Source: Curvibacter sp. (GTDB taxonomy: Bacteria; Pseudomonadota; Gammaproteobacteria; Burkholderiales; Burkholderiaceae_C). From it: a stretch of DNA of 64,000 bases. Positions 35,426 to 45,359 of the stretch are shown here, piece by piece. How positions within the stretch are numbered: the stretch's first letter is position 1; every line of letters starts with the position of its first letter. The stretch lies in NCBI GenBank assembly GCA_020621965.1, contig JAHRYV010000003.1:79451-143450 (forward strand), read 5' to 3'. A model generated the notes under the pieces. That model was not told the DNA's origin. It worked only from the letters and a program-made list of their open reading frames with translations, and ran no database searches. Made by a program: the position numbers and the translations under genes.

Positions 35426-36475
35426 GTGTTGCACCGCATCCAACTCAACCGCAAACGCTCGGCCGGTATGGGCCTGGTCGAGGTCATGGTGGCCCTGGTC
35501 ATCGGGATGTTCGGCGTCCTGGTCATGATGCAGGTCCTGACGGTCACCGAAGAGCAGAAACGCACCACCACCAGCGGCAACGACGCCATGAACGAGGGTG
35601 TGATGGGTCTTTATGCAATGCAGACAGATTTGCGCATGGCTGGTTACGGCATCGCCGATCGCAGATTGCTGGGCTGCACTCTGACGCTGCGCGCCGGCGT
35701 TGTGCTCAACCGCCTCGCACCGGTGATGATCAATTCCACCAATATCACGGGCAAGGATGCGAACACGGACAGCCTGCTGGTCTTGTACGGCAATACGACA
35801 GGCACGCCGCAAGGAGTGAATGTTGTTGCCTCGGGCAACATCGTTCAGACGCCGTCGGCGTTTTCAGTCAACGATTGGGTCGTGGTGGGGCCTGCCAGTC
35901 CGCCCTCGCCGTGCGTCCTGTCCTTGCAGCGGGTGGCCGGCGTCGACGCCACCAACCGGACCGTGACACTGACCTCGGGCGCCGCCCTGACTTCTGGTGA
36001 TGCCTTGTTCAATCTGGGGCAGAGCATCCGGGCGGTGGGTTATGCCATCCGAAGTGGCAATCTCGCCATGTGTGACTTCACCGATACGGCCAGGGACTGT
36101 ACCCAGGCCAGTGCCTGGGTCCCGATCGCCAACAACATGGTGTCGCTGCGCGCGCAATACGCCCGGGACACGACGGCACCGAACATGGATGCCATCGCCG
36201 ACACCTATGACCAGACTGCGCCGACCACGGCGTGCGAGCTGATACGGGTGCCGGCGACTCGTTTGGCGCTGGTGGCGCGCAGCACGCAGGCCGAGAAGGA
36301 TGTGGTGACCACCGCTGCGCCTGTCTGGGAAGGCACGCTGGATGCTGCCGGCAATCCTGCCGCACCCATCGTCCTGACGTGGCTCTCTGACTGGCAGAAA
36401 TACCGCTACAAGGTGTTCCAGACGATGGTGCCGCTGCGCAATATCTCGTGGATGGGAGCGGTCTCAGGATGTTAA
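35426..36475 (+). CDS. pilW: Type IV pilus assembly protein PilW
   Basis: The 349-residue product has a leader ending SAG followed by MGLVEVMVALVIGMFGVLV and a large C-terminal domain, as in PilW. The start is taken as GTG 35426, five bases after GGAGG and one base after the pilV stop; the frame runs further upstream into pilV. It overlaps pilX by 7 bp. Confidence 0.87.
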   Translation: MLHRIQLNRKRSAGMGLVEVMVALVIGMFGVLVMMQVLTVTEEQKRTTTSGNDAMNEGVMGLYAMQTDLRMAGYGIADRRLLGCTLTLRAGVVLNRLAPVMINSTNITGKDANTDSLLVLYGNTTGTPQGVNVVASGNIVQTPSAFSVNDWVVVGPASPPSPCVLSLQRVAGVDATNRTVTLTSGAALTSGDALFNLGQSIRAVGYAIRSGNLAMCDFTDTARDCTQASAWVPIANNMVSLRAQYARDTTAPNMDAIADTYDQTAPTTACELIRVPATRLALVARSTQAEKDVVTTAAPVWEGTLDAAGNPAAPIVLTWLSDWQKYRYKVFQTMVPLRNISWMGAVSGC

Positions 36476-37107
36476 GCCCACGTACATTCCTTCGGCAGCA
36501 CGCGCCGCTGGCCCGGCGCCAGGGCGGTGTGGTCATGCTGGTGGCGCTCATCGTGCTGGTGGTCATGACCCTGGCCGGGATCGCCCTGATGCGTTCCATG
36601 GATACCAGCACCATGATCGCCGGCAATATGGCTTTCAAGCAGGCGGCCACCCATGCGGCGGATACAGGGGTGGAGTCGGCGATCGCCTGGCTGGAAGAGA
36701 ACAATGCCATCAACAACCTTGACGTCACGATCAAGAATCGCGGCTATAGCGCCTCGACCGGCAACAACGCCGACTACCCGCTGGGCGAGGTGTTCTGGAA
36801 GAAGCTCGAAGCTGCGGGAGTCTGCCACCTGAACCAATTCGGCCAGGGCTGTGTAACGGACCCGGAGGCCAATGCCAACGGCAACAAGATCAGCTTCATG
36901 ATCCAGCGCCTGTGCCAGACTCCGGGCGACCGCAACGGTGCCCGCTGTGCCGCGGTTGCCGGCACAGTGAGCAGTGGCGGTAACGACGAAGGTGCTGGCA
37001 CGCAGGGCCTCGAAGGCGGGTTCGCATTGGTCTACTACCGCGTTACGGTGCGTGTGGAGGGGCCGCGCAATTCGGTCAGTTACGTGCAGTCCATTGTCTA
37101 TCTCTGA
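36469..37107 (+). CDS. pilX: Type IV pilus assembly protein PilX
   Basis: The 212-residue product has the PilX N-terminal pattern (RRQGGVVMLVALIVLVVMTLAGIALMRSMD) where the prepilin cleavage site is followed by a hydrophobic helix, then a PilX_N region (AGNMAFKQAATHAADTGVE). It starts within the end of pilW and precedes pilY1 by 58 bp. Confidence 0.85.
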   Translation: MLSPRTFLRQHAPLARRQGGVVMLVALIVLVVMTLAGIALMRSMDTSTMIAGNMAFKQAATHAADTGVESAIAWLEENNAINNLDVTIKNRGYSASTGNNADYPLGEVFWKKLEAAGVCHLNQFGQGCVTDPEANANGNKISFMIQRLCQTPGDRNGARCAAVAGTVSSGGNDEGAGTQGLEGGFALVYYRVTVRVEGPRNSVSYVQSIVYL

Positions 37108-37165
37108 TGGGTCGACAGATCATGAAGACTTCCATCTCGCCTCTATCCAACTTCAGGAGCGTGCC

Positions 37166-40100
37166 ATGAAGCAACGCCGCGTTTACGGTCATTTCGGGTC
37201 GGCCCTGGTCGTTTTGCTCTCGGCACTGTTTGCCCCAGGGCTCAATGGCTGGCAGCCGGTGCATGCCGCCACGCCGATCTCGACCCAGCCCATCTTCATC
37301 ACGCCGAGTTCGACCGATCAGGTAAAGCCCAACATCTTCATCGTGCTTGACGATTCCGGCTCCATGGACTGGGACTACATGCCGGACGTGGTGTCGAACT
37401 TCGACCAGGATGGCAGCGGCAACAAGAAATTCGGTTTTGCCAGCAGCCACTGCAACGGCGTCTACTACAACCCCAATATCACCTACAGCCCGCCGGTGGA
37501 CGCGGCCGGCACCAGCTATGCGGATTCGTCCTTCACCAGCGCCAAGAGGGACGGGTTCAATACCGGCTCCACCGCCGTCGACCTGAGCACCAGCTTTCGC
37601 GCTTTCAGCAGCGACACGAGCCAGGCGGCCTATTACTACAAGTACTCTGGCACCCAGACAGCAGAATCCCAGAAGAAGTACTACACCGCCACCAGCATCT
37701 TCTACAAGGAGTGCAACAGCCTCAGGACGTCGACCACGGCGCACGACGGCACCAATCCGGTGAATACGGTGTTCACCAAGGTGCTGGTGAGCAATACCTC
37801 GGGTCCGGGCGGAACGGACGAGCGGAAGAACTTCGCCAACTGGTACACCTATTACCGTACCCGCATGCAGATGATGAAGACCGCCACCGGCCTGGCCTTC
37901 AAGAGCATCGACGACAACTTTCGCGTCGGCCTCATGACGTTGCACGGCAACGCTTCGCCCGGCTTCCTCAATATCACGGACTTCAACCAGACGCAGAAGG
38001 ACAGCTTCTACACCAACCTTTATGCCAGTGATCCGAACAACGGCACGCCCTTGCGGGCTGCACTGTCCGCGGCCGGACGCATGTATGCGGGCAAGCAGGG
38101 GACCATCAACGGCGTCGCCGTGATCGACCCCGTGCAGTATTCCTGCCAACAGAACTACACCATTCTGTCCACTGACGGTTTCTGGAACGGTGCCGGGGGT
38201 GTCAAGCTCGATGGCAGCACCTCCATCGGCAACGAAGACGGCAAGCTGCCCCGTCCGTATTTTGACGGCGCCACGACCACGCGCACTATCGTCACGCCCT
38301 ATACGCGGACCCAGGACAAACCGACGACGACGACGACTACGCGGACGACCACTTGGAGCAAGAAGACCACGGTTATCGGTGGCGCGTGCGTTTCTGTGCA
38401 GGGTACCCAGACGGCGCCCATGAACGTGGGCAATTCCCGCACCGGCGCGCTGGCTCTGGCCAGTTCCAACCCCGACTCCAATCAGTGCGTTTCCCTGGGC
38501 GGCTCGGGTTCTGGAAGGGGGTATTTCTGCCGCTCGAACAGTTCCGGCACCCTGCCCACGGGCGCGAACCAGTCGGTCATCACGCTGTCTAACGGCAACA
38601 CGTACTATTTGGCCAGCGTGGCCGGCAATTCCGGATGCACCACGGCGAGGACGGCGTTCGGCAACAACTACTGGAACACCGTCGGCGCGTGCCCCGGTTA
38701 TTCCGGCAACACGGTGACCGCAACGCCTTATACCCAGACGCAGAATCAGGTCACAGCCGTTGAGTCGCTGGATCGCTACACGGCCAGCCAGACCACGACC
38801 GAGACCATCACCAACGGCGTTTCCGCTGGCGTGGGACCGCTGAGTCCGTCAACGCCTTCCTACAGCCTGACAGCCAACCTGAGTTCGACGACAACGCTGA
38901 GTGACACCTGCGGCGGCCAAGCGGCTCCTTGTCCGAGCGCCAGCGGAACCTGGGCGGCCGGCACGGTGACCTCAACGTGCGTGGCGACGGCTTCGCTACC
39001 CGCCGCCGGGACAACGACGCCGGCCGTGATCGGAACGCCGTCCGTGACCAGCAATACTGTCACCGGCGCCGTGGTTGCCAGTACCGGCCCCACCGCCGGC
39101 ACGCCGACCGAAACCATCGTGACTTCCGGCGGTTCCAGCGATACCCTGGCCGATGCGGTGGCGTACTACTACAACACTGCCTTGCGGAGCACGACACTGG
39201 GCAACTGTACTCCCGGCACGGCCAAGAACAACCTCTGTGCGGGGGGGCCGACGCCGACCTCCGACGACCCGGCGACCTGGCAGCATATGACCACCTTCAC
39301 GGTGGGCCTCGGAGTGCGGGGCCAGATGGTGTATTCGAAGCGTTATGCCGCAGACGCGGAAAACAAGGTCGCCAGCGACTATACCGACGTCTATTACGGC
39401 AACAACGCCACCTCGTCAGTCACCTGCACCTGGCGCGACGCCCTGACCACGGCCGGCGCGGCCTGCAACTGGCCTGTGGCGGTTGCCGATACCGCCACGG
39501 CGGTGGACGACTTGTGGCATGCCGCCGTCAACGGCCATGGCCGTTATTACTCCGCCACCGATCCGAACGAGTTGGCCAATGGTCTGACTCAGACGCTCAA
39601 GTTCATCGTGGACCAGCCCAAGCCCGGCACGGCAGCGTCGGCGGCGACGACCAACCCCAAGGTGACCGAGAACAACAACTACCAGTTCAGTTCCTTCTTT
39701 CTGTCCGTGGAATGGTCCGGCGACCTGATTCGCCAGACCAAGGATCTGACCACGGGCAAGCCGCCGGTGTTCGATCTGTTGAAGCGCGATCCGGTCACGT
39801 TTGACTGGTCTGCCCGCGACCAGCTGGATGCCCAGACCTACACGGGTCGCAACATCTACTTCAAGGGCTCGGCCGGCCTGAGTCCTTTCACCTGGGCCAA
39901 TGTGACAGCGGAAGGTTTGCAGGGCTATTTCACGGCACCGCATGTCTCCACCACGCCCCCGGGATATCCGAACCAGCTGACGGGCCTGACCCAGTTCTGT
40001 GCGACTGGCAGTGTCTGCATCAGCAGCACGGCGCAGAGCAACACGACGGTCGCGACGGGTGGTGCGGCCGGCGAGGCGCTGATCAACTTCCTGCGCGGCG

Positions 40101-41689
40101 ACCGCAGCAATGAGGAAGGCACGGCCCCGGATACGAGCAAGTTCTACCGCCATCGCGCGCACGTGCTGGGCGACGTTGTCTCCGCGCAGCCGCAGTACTC
40201 GGGCGCACCGAAGTGGAATTTCTCGGACAGCGGCTACGCGGCGTACAAGAGCGCGAAGGCCGGCCGGGCGCCGCTGGTGTTTGCTGCGGCCAACGACGGC
40301 ATGCTGCATGCCTTCAATGCCAACACGGGCGCGGAAGTCTGGGCCTACATTCCCACCTTTGCGCTGCCGCGTCTTTACACGCTGGCCGACAAGAACTACT
40401 CGGACAAACACCAGTACTTCGTCGAGGGCACGCCGCAGATCGGGGATATCTGCCCCAAAGCCCCGACAGGCACTTGCGACAGCAGCGAATGGAAGACCAT
40501 CGTCATCGGTGGCCTGAATGGCGGTGGAACGGGCTACTACGCGCTCGACATCACGGATCCCGGCAACCCGGCCTTGTTGTGGGAATTTAGCCATACCAAT
40601 ATGGGCTACACCTTCGGCAACCCGCAGATCACCAAGATGGATGACGGCACCTGGGTGGCGCTGGTGACTTCGGGTTACAACAACTGCCCCAAACTCGGGA
40701 CAGCAGCCCAGCAGGACTGTGCCAACAACGGCACGGGCGACGGCCGCGGCTATTTGTATGTGATCAAGGCTGGGACCGGTGAACTGTTGTCCGCCATCTC
40801 CACCGGTGAAGGGACCGTGACGGCGCCCAGCGGCCTGGGCAAGATCGTTGCGCACGAGGATGCAACCAACATCAGCCGGCGCGTCTACGGTGGCGATCTG
40901 AGCGGCAACCTGTGGCGGTTCTCCATCGGTACCGGCGGTTATACCGCCCATAAGCTGGCAACGCTGAAGGATGCCGACGGCGTGGCCCAGCCCATCATGG
41001 ACAAGCCACAGGTGACGACCATCAACAGCCTGCCGGTGGTGTACGTGGGCACCGGCCGCTACCTGTCCACCAGCGACGTGGGTGGGGCGACGAAGCAGTC
41101 CTTCTATGCGATCAAGGACCCGCTGAACAGCACGTTCTATGGCAGCCCGCGCTCCAGCAGCAACTTCATCATCAAGACAGCCGTAGACGGCACCTGCCCC
41201 GATGGCACCGATATTGCCGTCTGCAGCCCGGGTGACAAAGTGCGTACGCTGACACAAATCCAGGGTGTTGCGGCCGACAGCCTGACGAACAAAGACGGCT
41301 GGATCGTCGACTTCCCTGCCGGCGCGGGCGAACTGGCCTTCACCGACCCGAAACTGGTGCTGGGGACGATCACCTTCACAACCAGCATCCCCTCATCCCT
41401 GACTTCGACGGACGTCTGCCGCTCCAGCACCAGCCCCTCTGAGGGAACCTCCTTCCTCTACATGTTGGACTACCTCAATGGCGGGGCCGTCGGCAATTCG
41501 AACGGCGTGGCAGGGACGTCGCTGGGGCAGGGCATTGCGACCTCGCCTCAGTACTCTCAACTGCAGGACGGCAGCGTGATCATCACGACCCGAATGTCGG
41601 GCGGTAATGACGTCTTCACCAAGGGGCGTTTCAATACCCAGAGCGCCACGGCAAAACGGGTTTCCTGGCGCGAACTGGTGACCGACTAA
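37166..41689 (+). CDS. pilY1: PilY1-type pilus tip adhesin
   Basis: From ATG 37166 (CAGGAGC upstream) the product has 1507 residues: a signal peptide ending near VHAA, a von Willebrand A-like region with a MIDAS-type DDSGSM near residue 55, a Thr/Ser-rich middle (about 375-700) with two TPYTxTQ motifs, and a C-terminal PilC/PilY1 beta-propeller (about 1000-1450; FAAANDGMLHAFNANTG, GLNGGGTGYYALDITDPGNP). PilY1 sits at the pilus tip with the minor pilins and supports pilus extension, adhesion and surface sensing. It is long for the family because of the Thr-rich insert. Confidence 0.92.
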   Translation: MKQRRVYGHFGSALVVLLSALFAPGLNGWQPVHAATPISTQPIFITPSSTDQVKPNIFIVLDDSGSMDWDYMPDVVSNFDQDGSGNKKFGFASSHCNGVYYNPNITYSPPVDAAGTSYADSSFTSAKRDGFNTGSTAVDLSTSFRAFSSDTSQAAYYYKYSGTQTAESQKKYYTATSIFYKECNSLRTSTTAHDGTNPVNTVFTKVLVSNTSGPGGTDERKNFANWYTYYRTRMQMMKTATGLAFKSIDDNFRVGLMTLHGNASPGFLNITDFNQTQKDSFYTNLYASDPNNGTPLRAALSAAGRMYAGKQGTINGVAVIDPVQYSCQQNYTILSTDGFWNGAGGVKLDGSTSIGNEDGKLPRPYFDGATTTRTIVTPYTRTQDKPTTTTTTRTTTWSKKTTVIGGACVSVQGTQTAPMNVGNSRTGALALASSNPDSNQCVSLGGSGSGRGYFCRSNSSGTLPTGANQSVITLSNGNTYYLASVAGNSGCTTARTAFGNNYWNTVGACPGYSGNTVTATPYTQTQNQVTAVESLDRYTASQTTTETITNGVSAGVGPLSPSTPSYSLTANLSSTTTLSDTCGGQAAPCPSASGTWAAGTVTSTCVATASLPAAGTTTPAVIGTPSVTSNTVTGAVVASTGPTAGTPTETIVTSGGSSDTLADAVAYYYNTALRSTTLGNCTPGTAKNNLCAGGPTPTSDDPATWQHMTTFTVGLGVRGQMVYSKRYAADAENKVASDYTDVYYGNNATSSVTCTWRDALTTAGAACNWPVAVADTATAVDDLWHAAVNGHGRYYSATDPNELANGLTQTLKFIVDQPKPGTAASAATTNPKVTENNNYQFSSFFLSVEWSGDLIRQTKDLTTGKPPVFDLLKRDPVTFDWSARDQLDAQTYTGRNIYFKGSAGLSPFTWANVTAEGLQGYFTAPHVSTTPPGYPNQLTGLTQFCATGSVCISSTAQSNTTVATGGAAGEALINFLRGDRSNEEGTAPDTSKFYRHRAHVLGDVVSAQPQYSGAPKWNFSDSGYAAYKSAKAGRAPLVFAAANDGMLHAFNANTGAEVWAYIPTFALPRLYTLADKNYSDKHQYFVEGTPQIGDICPKAPTGTCDSSEWKTIVIGGLNGGGTGYYALDITDPGNPALLWEFSHTNMGYTFGNPQITKMDDGTWVALVTSGYNNCPKLGTAAQQDCANNGTGDGRGYLYVIKAGTGELLSAISTGEGTVTAPSGLGKIVAHEDATNISRRVYGGDLSGNLWRFSIGTGGYTAHKLATLKDADGVAQPIMDKPQVTTINSLPVVYVGTGRYLSTSDVGGATKQSFYAIKDPLNSTFYGSPRSSSNFIIKTAVDGTCPDGTDIAVCSPGDKVRTLTQIQGVAADSLTNKDGWIVDFPAGAGELAFTDPKLVLGTITFTTSIPSSLTSTDVCRSSTSPSEGTSFLYMLDYLNGGAVGNSNGVAGTSLGQGIATSPQYSQLQDGSVIITTRMSGGNDVFTKGRFNTQSATAKRVSWRELVTD

Positions 41690-41728
41690 GGTCCGCGTGG
41701 TCGTACGCCGGTTTGAGGCCGGCCTGCC

Positions 41729-41762
41729 GGGCCGGCTCCTCCCGGGGAGCCGGCCCTTTTCT
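41729..41762 (+). terminator. Intrinsic terminator after pilY1
   Basis: An 11-bp perfect stem (GGGCCGGCTCC at 41729-41739 with complement at 41746-41756) is followed by TTTT, 40 bp after the pilY1 stop. It separates the pilus operon from the following pseudopilin gene. Confidence 0.85.
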
Positions 41763-41889
41763 TTGGGCCCGTTCCGCCCCCATGAACTGGGGAGGGTCCC
41801 ATGAACGGGTGAGGGCGGCGACGCATCACCGGCCTTAGCCTCATCCCCTTGGTGGCTGCTGAACAAGCGGCTCGCAAAGGAGGGGATGG

Positions 41890-42447
41890 ATGAACACGCA
41901 AAAGTGGAGTCGGGGCTTTACTCTGATCGAATTGCTGCTTGTACTGAGTATTCTGACCCTGGTACAGGCCTGGGTCGTTCCGGCTCTGGCGGAGATGGTG
42001 GATTCGGCACGGGTCAATAGCGCAGCACAGGCACTGTCCGAAAGTCTGATGCGGGCACGCAGCGAGGCGATCAAACGCAATAGCCGGGTGGTTGTCTGCA
42101 AGTCGTCCACAGGCGCAAGCTGCGAGGCCCAGGCTGGGTGGGAGCAGGGCTGGATCATCTTTCACGACGACAACAACAATGCTGCGCTCGACGCGGATGA
42201 GTCGGTCCTGTATCGGGAGGTTGCTCTGGGGTCGTCGTTGCGCCTTAGCGGCAATACTCCCGTCCGTGACTACGTGTCCTACACGCCGTATGGCCGGACC
42301 AAGATGTCCTCGGGGGCATTCCAGGCGGGAACTTTCACGGTGTGCACCAAACGGGCCAAGGCGGAGTTCGCGCGGCAGGTGGTCATCAGCGCCGGCGGGC
42401 GTGCAAGAGTGGCCAAGGCCGCAGCCTCCAAATGCGACCCAGGCTAG
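41890..42447 (+). CDS. Second GspH/FimT-like pseudopilin
   Basis: The 185-residue product has prepilin site [19 protein letters not shown] and a GspH-like domain ([40 protein letters not shown]). A ribosome-binding AAGGAGG lies just upstream (about 41877-41883). It follows a terminator, so it is transcribed separately from pilE-pilY1. It converges with nrdR and the two genes overlap by 4 bp. Confidence 0.87.
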   Translation: MNTQKWSRGFTLIELLLVLSILTLVQAWVVPALAEMVDSARVNSAAQALSESLMRARSEAIKRNSRVVVCKSSTGASCEAQAGWEQGWIIFHDDNNNAALDADESVLYREVALGSSLRLSGNTPVRDYVSYTPYGRTKMSSGAFQAGTFTVCTKRAKAEFARQVVISAGGRARVAKAAASKCDPG

Positions 42448-42893
42448 CGTCGCACCTCATCCACCAACGTCTTGAACTCGTCGATGTCCTCGAAGCTGCG
42501 GTAGACGCTGGCAAAGCGCACGTAGGCGACCTTGTCCAATTTCTTGAGTTCCCGCATCACCAGTTCGCCGATGCGATTGGAGGGCACCTCGCGCAGGCCG
42601 AGGTTGAGCAGTTTTTCTTCGATGCGTTCGATGGCGCTGTCGATCTGCTCGGTGCTGACCGGCCGTTTGCGCAGGGCCAGTTGCATGGAGGCCAGCAGCT
42701 TGCTGCGCTCGTATTCGATGCGCCGGCCGTCCTTCTTGACGATGGACGGGAAATTGACGTCCGGCCGCTCGTAGGTGGTGAAGCGCTTTTCGCAGGCGCC
42801 GCACTGGCGGCGCCTGCGGATGAAGTCCCCGTCCTCCGAAATCCGGGTCTCGACGACCTGGGTTTCAGAGTTTCCGCAGAAGGGGCATTTCAT
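42444..42893 (-). CDS. nrdR: Transcriptional repressor NrdR
   Basis: The 149-residue protein has a zinc ribbon (Cys3, Cys6, Cys31, Cys34) and an ATP-cone ([19 protein letters not shown] to the end). NrdR represses ribonucleotide reductase genes when dATP is high. It lies directly downstream of glyA on the same strand, a common glyA-nrdR arrangement. Confidence 0.95.
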   Translation of the reverse strand: MKCPFCGNSETQVVETRISEDGDFIRRRRQCGACEKRFTTYERPDVNFPSIVKKDGRRIEYERSKLLASMQLALRKRPVSTEQIDSAIERIEEKLLNLGLREVPSNRIGELVMRELKKLDKVAYVRFASVYRSFEDIDEFKTLVDEVRR

Positions 42894-42959
42894 GGCAGTG
42901 GATGTTGATGTGTGAAAGTCAGGACTTCATTCGCGGGCACCCGTGGAACCGGCTTTGCC

Positions 42960-43087
42960 GGGCCACTGGGTGCGCCCCCTTGAGGGGGCTGAGAAGCCGC
43001 GGCTCCAGACCTGCCTGCGCAGGTCTGGACGGCTGGGAAGAGTCGACGCCTCTGGCGGCGACACCACGCGAAGCGTCTCGGGGGTGG
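42960..43087. repeat. Intergenic palindrome-rich repeat between glyA and nrdR
   Basis: The 194-bp gap holds CCCCCT-TG-AGGGGG (42975-42988), a 10-bp stem CCAGACCTGC/GCAGGTCTGG with 4-nt loop (43005-43028) and a tail ending in CTCGGGGG just before the glyA stop. From memory this resembles a family of interspersed intergenic elements in Comamonadaceae; copies elsewhere in the genome would be needed to prove it. Confidence 0.5.
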
Positions 43088-44331
43088 TCACTTGTACACC
43101 GGGAAGCGCGCCGTCAGGGCGGCGACCTTGGCGCGCACGGCGGCCAGATTGGCTTCGTCGCGCGGCTTGTCCAGCACGTCGGCGATCAGGTTGGCCGTCA
43201 GGCGGGCTTCCTCGTCCTTGAAACCGCGCGTGGTCATGGCCGGGGTGCCGACGCGCACGCCGCTGGTGACCATGGGCTTTTCCGGGTCGTTCGGAATGGC
43301 GTTCTTGTTGATGGTCATGTGGGCAGCGCCCAGCACGGCCTCGGCTTCCTTGCCGGTGATGCCCTTGGAGCGCAGGTCCACCAGCATGAGGTGGCTCTGC
43401 GTGCCGCCGCTGACGATGCGCAGGCCGCGCTGGGTCAGGGTCTCGGCCACGATCTGTGCGTTCTTGACCACCTGCTGCTGGTAGGCCTTGAACTCGGGCG
43501 CCATGGCTTCCTTGAAAGCCACGGCCTTGGCGGCGATGACGTGCATCAGCGGGCCGCCCTGCAGGCCGGGGAAGATGGCGCTGTTGATGGCCTTCTCGTG
43601 CTGGGCCTTGGACAGGATGATGCCGCCGCGCGGACCGCGCAGGGTCTTGTGGGTGGTGGAGGTCACGATGTCGGCGTGCGGCACCGGGCTGGGGTACACG
43701 CCGGCGGCGATCAGGCCGGCGTAGTGCGCCATGTCGACCATGAAGATCGCGCCGACGTCCTTGGCCACCTTGGCGAAGCGGGCGAAGTCGATGTGCAGGC
43801 TGTAGGCCGAGGCGCCGGCGATGATCAGCTTGGGCTTGGACTCGTGCGCCTTCTTCTCCATCGCGTCGTAGTCGATCTCTTCCTTGGCGTTCAGGCCATA
43901 GGAGACGACGTTGAACCATTTGCCGCTCATGTTCAGCCCATGCCGTGGGTCAGGTGGCCGCCTTCGGCCAGGCTCATGCCCATGATGGTGTCACCCGGCT
44001 TGAGGAAGGCCAGAAAGACGGCCTCGTTGGCCGAGGCGCCGCAGTGCGGCTGCACGTTGGCGGCTTCGGCGCCGAAGATGGCCTTGACGCGGTCGATGGC
44101 CAGCTGCTCGGCCACGTCCACGTGCTCGCAGCCGCCGTAGTAGCGCTTGCCCGGATAACCCTCGGCGTATTTGTTGGTGAGCTGGGTGCCCTGGGCGGCC
44201 ATGACGGCGGGCGAGGCGTAGTTCTCGCTGGCGATCAGCTCGATGTGGTGTTCCTGGCGGGCGTTCTCGGCCTGGATGGCGGCCCAGAGTTCGGGGTCGG
44301 TTTGTTCGACGAGGATGTTGCGGTTGTACAT
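43088..44331 (-). pseudogene. glyA: Serine hydroxymethyltransferase, split by a one-base frameshift
   Basis: SHMT makes glycine and methylene-tetrahydrofolate from serine. The N-terminal part (43933-44331) ends HLTHGMG then stop, and the rest continues in another frame from [13 protein letters not shown] at 43930. Inserting one C near 43936 (ATG GGC to ATG GCG CTG AAC) restores a normal product of about 414 residues. Motifs are intact otherwise: [23 protein letters not shown] and the PLP lysine in [14 protein letters not shown] broken glyA would be costly, and similar indels occur in accA and others here, so an error in the sequence is more likely than a true pseudogene. Confidence 0.85.
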
Positions 44332-44340
44332 GGCAGTCGG

Positions 44341-44371
44341 AAAAAACAGGTGTCCCCCGGTGGGGTGGGGG
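44341..44371 (-). terminator. Hairpin plus U-run, probable expression platform of the ZTP riboswitch
   Basis: On the minus strand CCCCC (complement of 44367-44371) can pair with GGGGG (complement of 44354-44358), and a run of six Us (44341-44346) follows a few bases later. It begins right at the 3' end of the aptamer and lies 10 bases before the glyA ATG, so ligand binding could compete with this terminator. Confidence 0.6.
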
Positions 44372-44502
44372 CTGCCCAGGCGAACGGCTGAACACCGGAT
44401 TGATCCTTGTCAGGCCCAACCCCGTGGCACGCTTCCCTGTGGTATGTCCACTTCAGCGTCGCCAGACCCTCGGTCTGACGCACCTATCGCCAGTTGCGTG
44501 CC
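44371..44502 (-). ncRNA. ZTP/ZMP riboswitch (pfl motif) upstream of glyA
   Basis: Read on the minus strand the aptamer opens with P1 arm GGCACGC (44502-44496), which pairs with GCGTGCC about 80 nt later. Inside are ACTGGCG, the hairpin GTGGACATACCAC and AGGGAAGC; the 3' pseudoknot element CGCCTGGGCA (44382-44373) follows. These are the conserved blocks of the pfl/ZTP aptamer, which senses the purine intermediate ZMP/ZTP when folate is short and switches on one-carbon genes such as glyA. A -10-like TACACT lies just upstream (44513-44508). Confidence 0.88.
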
Positions 44503-44555
44503 TGTCTAGTGTAGCGGAGGCGGGGGGCGCTCCCGCTCGCCGGTGCGACGGCGGG

Positions 44556-45359
44556 TCAGGAAGTGACCAGCATTACGTCCGCGCTGGCCGCCGGTTTGCC
44601 GGGCGCCATCACCGGGATGGGCTGCGGGGTGTGAGTCGGTACGGCGCGGCCGTTGGCTACATCGAGCAGGCGGGCATGCTCGGCCAGTACCTTGGCGGCG
44701 TAACCGCCGTCGTCCGGCAGGTTGGCGGCGCCCACGTAGTAGCGCAGGCCACCTTCGACCGAGCCGGTGCGTTTGATGTACTCCTGCAGGACCAGGGCAC
44801 CGACGCGCAGGTTGGCGACCGGGTCAAAGGCGGCCAGCTTGCCGCCGTAGGCTTCGTACTTCTCGCTGTGCAGGGTGGTCATGACCTGCATCAGGCCCTG
44901 GGCGCCGACCGAGCTCTGGGCAAACGGATTGAAGCTGGACTCGATGGCCATCACTGCGAGCAGCAGCAGCGGATCGATCTGGGTACGGCGGCCGATCTCG
45001 TAGGCCTCCATGACCAGTGCCGACAGCGGCTCCGGTGCCACACGGTATTTCTTGCTGAGCCAGTAGGCGACTGCGGCCTGCTGCTTGGGCAATTCGTGCG
45101 GGTGGGCGGCCGTGGCGCGCTCCACGGCCACGGGCTCGGACTCGACGCCGTTGGCTTCGTACTGACGCTCTTGCAGCCAGTCCGCCAACTGCGCTTCGCT
45201 GGCCTGGCGCAGCTCGGGGCGAGCCACCAAGGTAATGGTGGCAAACAGGACGGCCAGCCCGAGCAGCGCAAAGCTGTTCTGGATGGTGGCAAAAAACATG
45301 TGGGAGGCCTGACGTGCGACGGATCGCAGGCCCTGCCCTATCTCTTGAAACGCTGTCAT
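44556..45359 (-). CDS. Lytic transglycosylase (SLT domain)
   Basis: The 267-residue product has one N-terminal membrane helix (FALLGLAVLFATITLVA, about 23-39) and a lysozyme-like SLT domain with catalytic Glu in AIESSFNPFAQSSVGAQG and the GLMQVM motif. It cleaves peptidoglycan in the periplasm with 1,6-anhydro products. ATG 45359 follows a GAGGAAG; the frame is open further upstream but that region is not needed. Confidence 0.86.
   Translation of the reverse strand: MTAFQEIGQGLRSVARQASHMFFATIQNSFALLGLAVLFATITLVARPELRQASEAQLADWLQERQYEANGVESEPVAVERATAAHPHELPKQQAAVAYWLSKKYRVAPEPLSALVMEAYEIGRRTQIDPLLLLAVMAIESSFNPFAQSSVGAQGLMQVMTTLHSEKYEAYGGKLAAFDPVANLRVGALVLQEYIKRTGSVEGGLRYYVGAANLPDDGGYAAKVLAEHARLLDVANGRAVPTHTPQPIPVMAPGKPAASADVMLVTS

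Noticed and set aside
39416..41257. A 613-residue open frame opposite pilY1
   Set aside because: The plus strand clearly encodes the PilY1 propeller, and the antisense product shows no domain or signal.
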